From: Candidatus Latescibacterota bacterium
Lineage (GTDB): Bacteria; Latescibacterota; UBA2968; UBA8231
Length of the DNA: 6,883 bases
NCBI GenBank assembly: GCA_022827165.1
Contig: JAJDTN010000394.1
Span: forward strand, 1 to 6,883
Direction of reading: 5' to 3'
Numbering within the stretch: the stretch's first letter is position 1; the number at the start of each line of letters is the position of its first letter. The translations under genes were made by a program, and so were the position numbers. Shown here piece after piece: positions 5,872 to 6,883 of the stretch. Below the pieces are notes generated by a model. It was not told where the DNA came from. It did not search any database and saw only the letters and a program-made list of their open reading frames with translations.

Positions 5872-6883
5872 ATGGACCCGATCCGAGCCACCATCCCCGC
5901 CGCCGAGGCGCCCGCCTGGGCCGTCTGGCAGCGCCGCCTCCTCGACGCCATGAACGCCGCCGTCGAGCCCTACACCGAGGCCTACTGCGAGGCCGACGGA
6001 AGCCTGATCTGGCGCCACGAGACCGCGGGCAGCCCCGACGACTTCTACGAGGCCTTCTTCAACTGGCCGCTGCTCTACCTGATCGGCGGCGCCAGCGACC
6101 TGCTGCCGCGGTCGCACCGGCACTGGCGGGCCGTCACCCGGCAGCTCACCGCCTTCGGCCTGGTGCGCGACGAGTACGCCCTCCGGGAGGACCAGTTCCA
6201 CCAGGCCGAGAGCGACATCTTCTTCTACAACCTCTGCCTCGCCGATCACGCCGACGAGGCCACCGTCGCCCGCGCCTGCCGCTTCGCCGACCTCTACACC
6301 GGCCACGACCCCGGCGTCGACAACTGGGACGGCGGCCACAAGCTGATCCGCTGCGCCCTCAACGGCTCCGGCGGCGCCGCCCTCGATTTCTACGGGCCCG
6401 ACCACTCCTACGCCTGGTCCGAGGGCATGTCGGTCTACGGGCTCCCCTACCACGACGTGCCCGGGGTGGAGACCGTCGAAGACCTGAAGGACCCGGACAA
6501 GGCCCGGGCCATGGGGGCCGCCATGGCCCGGCGCATGGGGCGCGGCGACGCGGTTCCCAACCTCGCCGTGACCAGCCTGGTGACCAACGCCTGGCTGCTC
6601 ACGGGTGAAGACCGCTACCGCGCCTGGGTCCTCGACTACGCCGGCCGCTGGGCCGAGCTGGCCCGGGCCAACGGCGGGCTGCTGCCCGACAACGTCGGCC
6701 TCTCCGGCGAGGTGGGCGAGCACATGGACGGCAAGTGGCACGGCGCCCTCTACGGGTGGACCTGGCCCCACGGGTTCTACAACGTGCAGCAGGCCGCCCT
6801 GCTGGCCGCCGGCGCCGCCCTGCTCATGACCGGCGACACCTCGTGGCTGGAGGTCCCGCGGGCCCAGCAGGACCGCATCTTCG
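5872..6883 (+). CDS. Soluble protein of unrecognised family, possibly alpha-helical-toroid carbohydrate-active enzyme, 3' end missing
   Basis: 337 codons are open from the ATG to the right edge with no stop; the stop lies outside. There is no signal peptide or membrane segment, so it is probably cytosolic. The protein is rich in Trp, Tyr, His and Asp. Conserved-looking clusters include DGSLIWRHE (42-50), FFNWPLLYLIGG (62-73), DQFHQAESDIFFYN (107-120), GHDPGVDNWDGGHK (144-157), YAWSEGM (180-186), GEVGEHMDGKWHGALYGWTWPHGFYN (279-304), then an alanine-rich helix. Aromatic and acidic residues spaced along predicted helices recall six-hairpin (alpha/alpha)6 glycosidase-like folds, but I do not recognise a named family and no catalytic residue can be assigned. 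The opposite strand holds a 323-residue Gly/Val-rich open frame, which I take as its shadow: the plus frame has the better start signal, balanced composition and strong GC in third positions. It is transcribed divergently from DUF6088. No clear plus-strand promoter is seen. Confidence 0.8.
   Translation, partial: MDPIRATIPAAEAPAWAVWQRRLLDAMNAAVEPYTEAYCEADGSLIWRHETAGSPDDFYEAFFNWPLLYLIGGASDLLPRSHRHWRAVTRQLTAFGLVRDEYALREDQFHQAESDIFFYNLCLADHADEATVARACRFADLYTGHDPGVDNWDGGHKLIRCALNGSGGAALDFYGPDHSYAWSEGMSVYGLPYHDVPGVETVEDLKDPDKARAMGAAMARRMGRGDAVPNLAVTSLVTNAWLLTGEDRYRAWVLDYAGRWAELARANGGLLPDNVGLSGEVGEHMDGKWHGALYGWTWPHGFYNVQQAALLAAGAALLMTGDTSWLEVPRAQQDRIF

Noticed and set aside
5800..6771. 323-residue minus-strand open frame at the right end
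   Set aside because: Gly/Val-rich and patternless; the opposite plus frame has a good ribosome binding site and balanced protein composition, and would be destroyed as a gene only by coincidence.

Overview
The window is very GC-rich bacterial DNA with tightly packed genes; the only AT-rich stretch is about 5750-5815. It suggests a high-GC bacterium, possibly diderm because of the LolD/MacB-type ATPase, but nothing here fixes the phylum. Both ends cut through a gene. The long valine-, alanine- and arginine-rich reading frames opposite the real genes are composition shadows.

Minus strand, in transcription order. First comes a DUF6088 / AbiEi-antitoxin-like winged-helix protein (5736-5113) with a good sigma70-type promoter. 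After a 90-base gap holding a perfect 16-bp palindrome (5037-5052) there are four genes with overlapping ends, almost certainly one operon: an ABC exporter half-transporter (5022-3271), its partner half-transporter (3271-1403), a membrane-anchored glycerophosphodiester phosphodiesterase (1413-481), and a LolD/MacB-type ABC ATPase (484 to the left edge, incomplete).

Plus strand, diverging from the DUF6088 gene across the AT-rich spacer: an incomplete gene (5872 to the right edge) for a soluble Trp/Tyr/His-rich protein that I cannot assign to a named family. It may be an alpha-helical-toroid carbohydrate-active enzyme, but this is weakly supported.

The two half-transporters have complementary defects. 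The first has Asp in place of the catalytic Walker B Glu but a canonical LSGGQ. The second has the Glu but an LSAGQ signature. This is the pattern of heterodimeric exporters of the TM287/288 and BmrC/BmrD type, with one degenerate and one active ATP site. The linked GDPD and LolD/MacB ATPase suggest a lipid or envelope role, but the substrate cannot be read from sequence. The palindrome just upstream of the first exporter gene looks like a repressor operator. The DUF6088 gene lacks the AbiEii-type toxin gene that often follows it.

I see no rRNA, tRNA, CRISPR array, insertion sequence or convincing rho-independent terminator.
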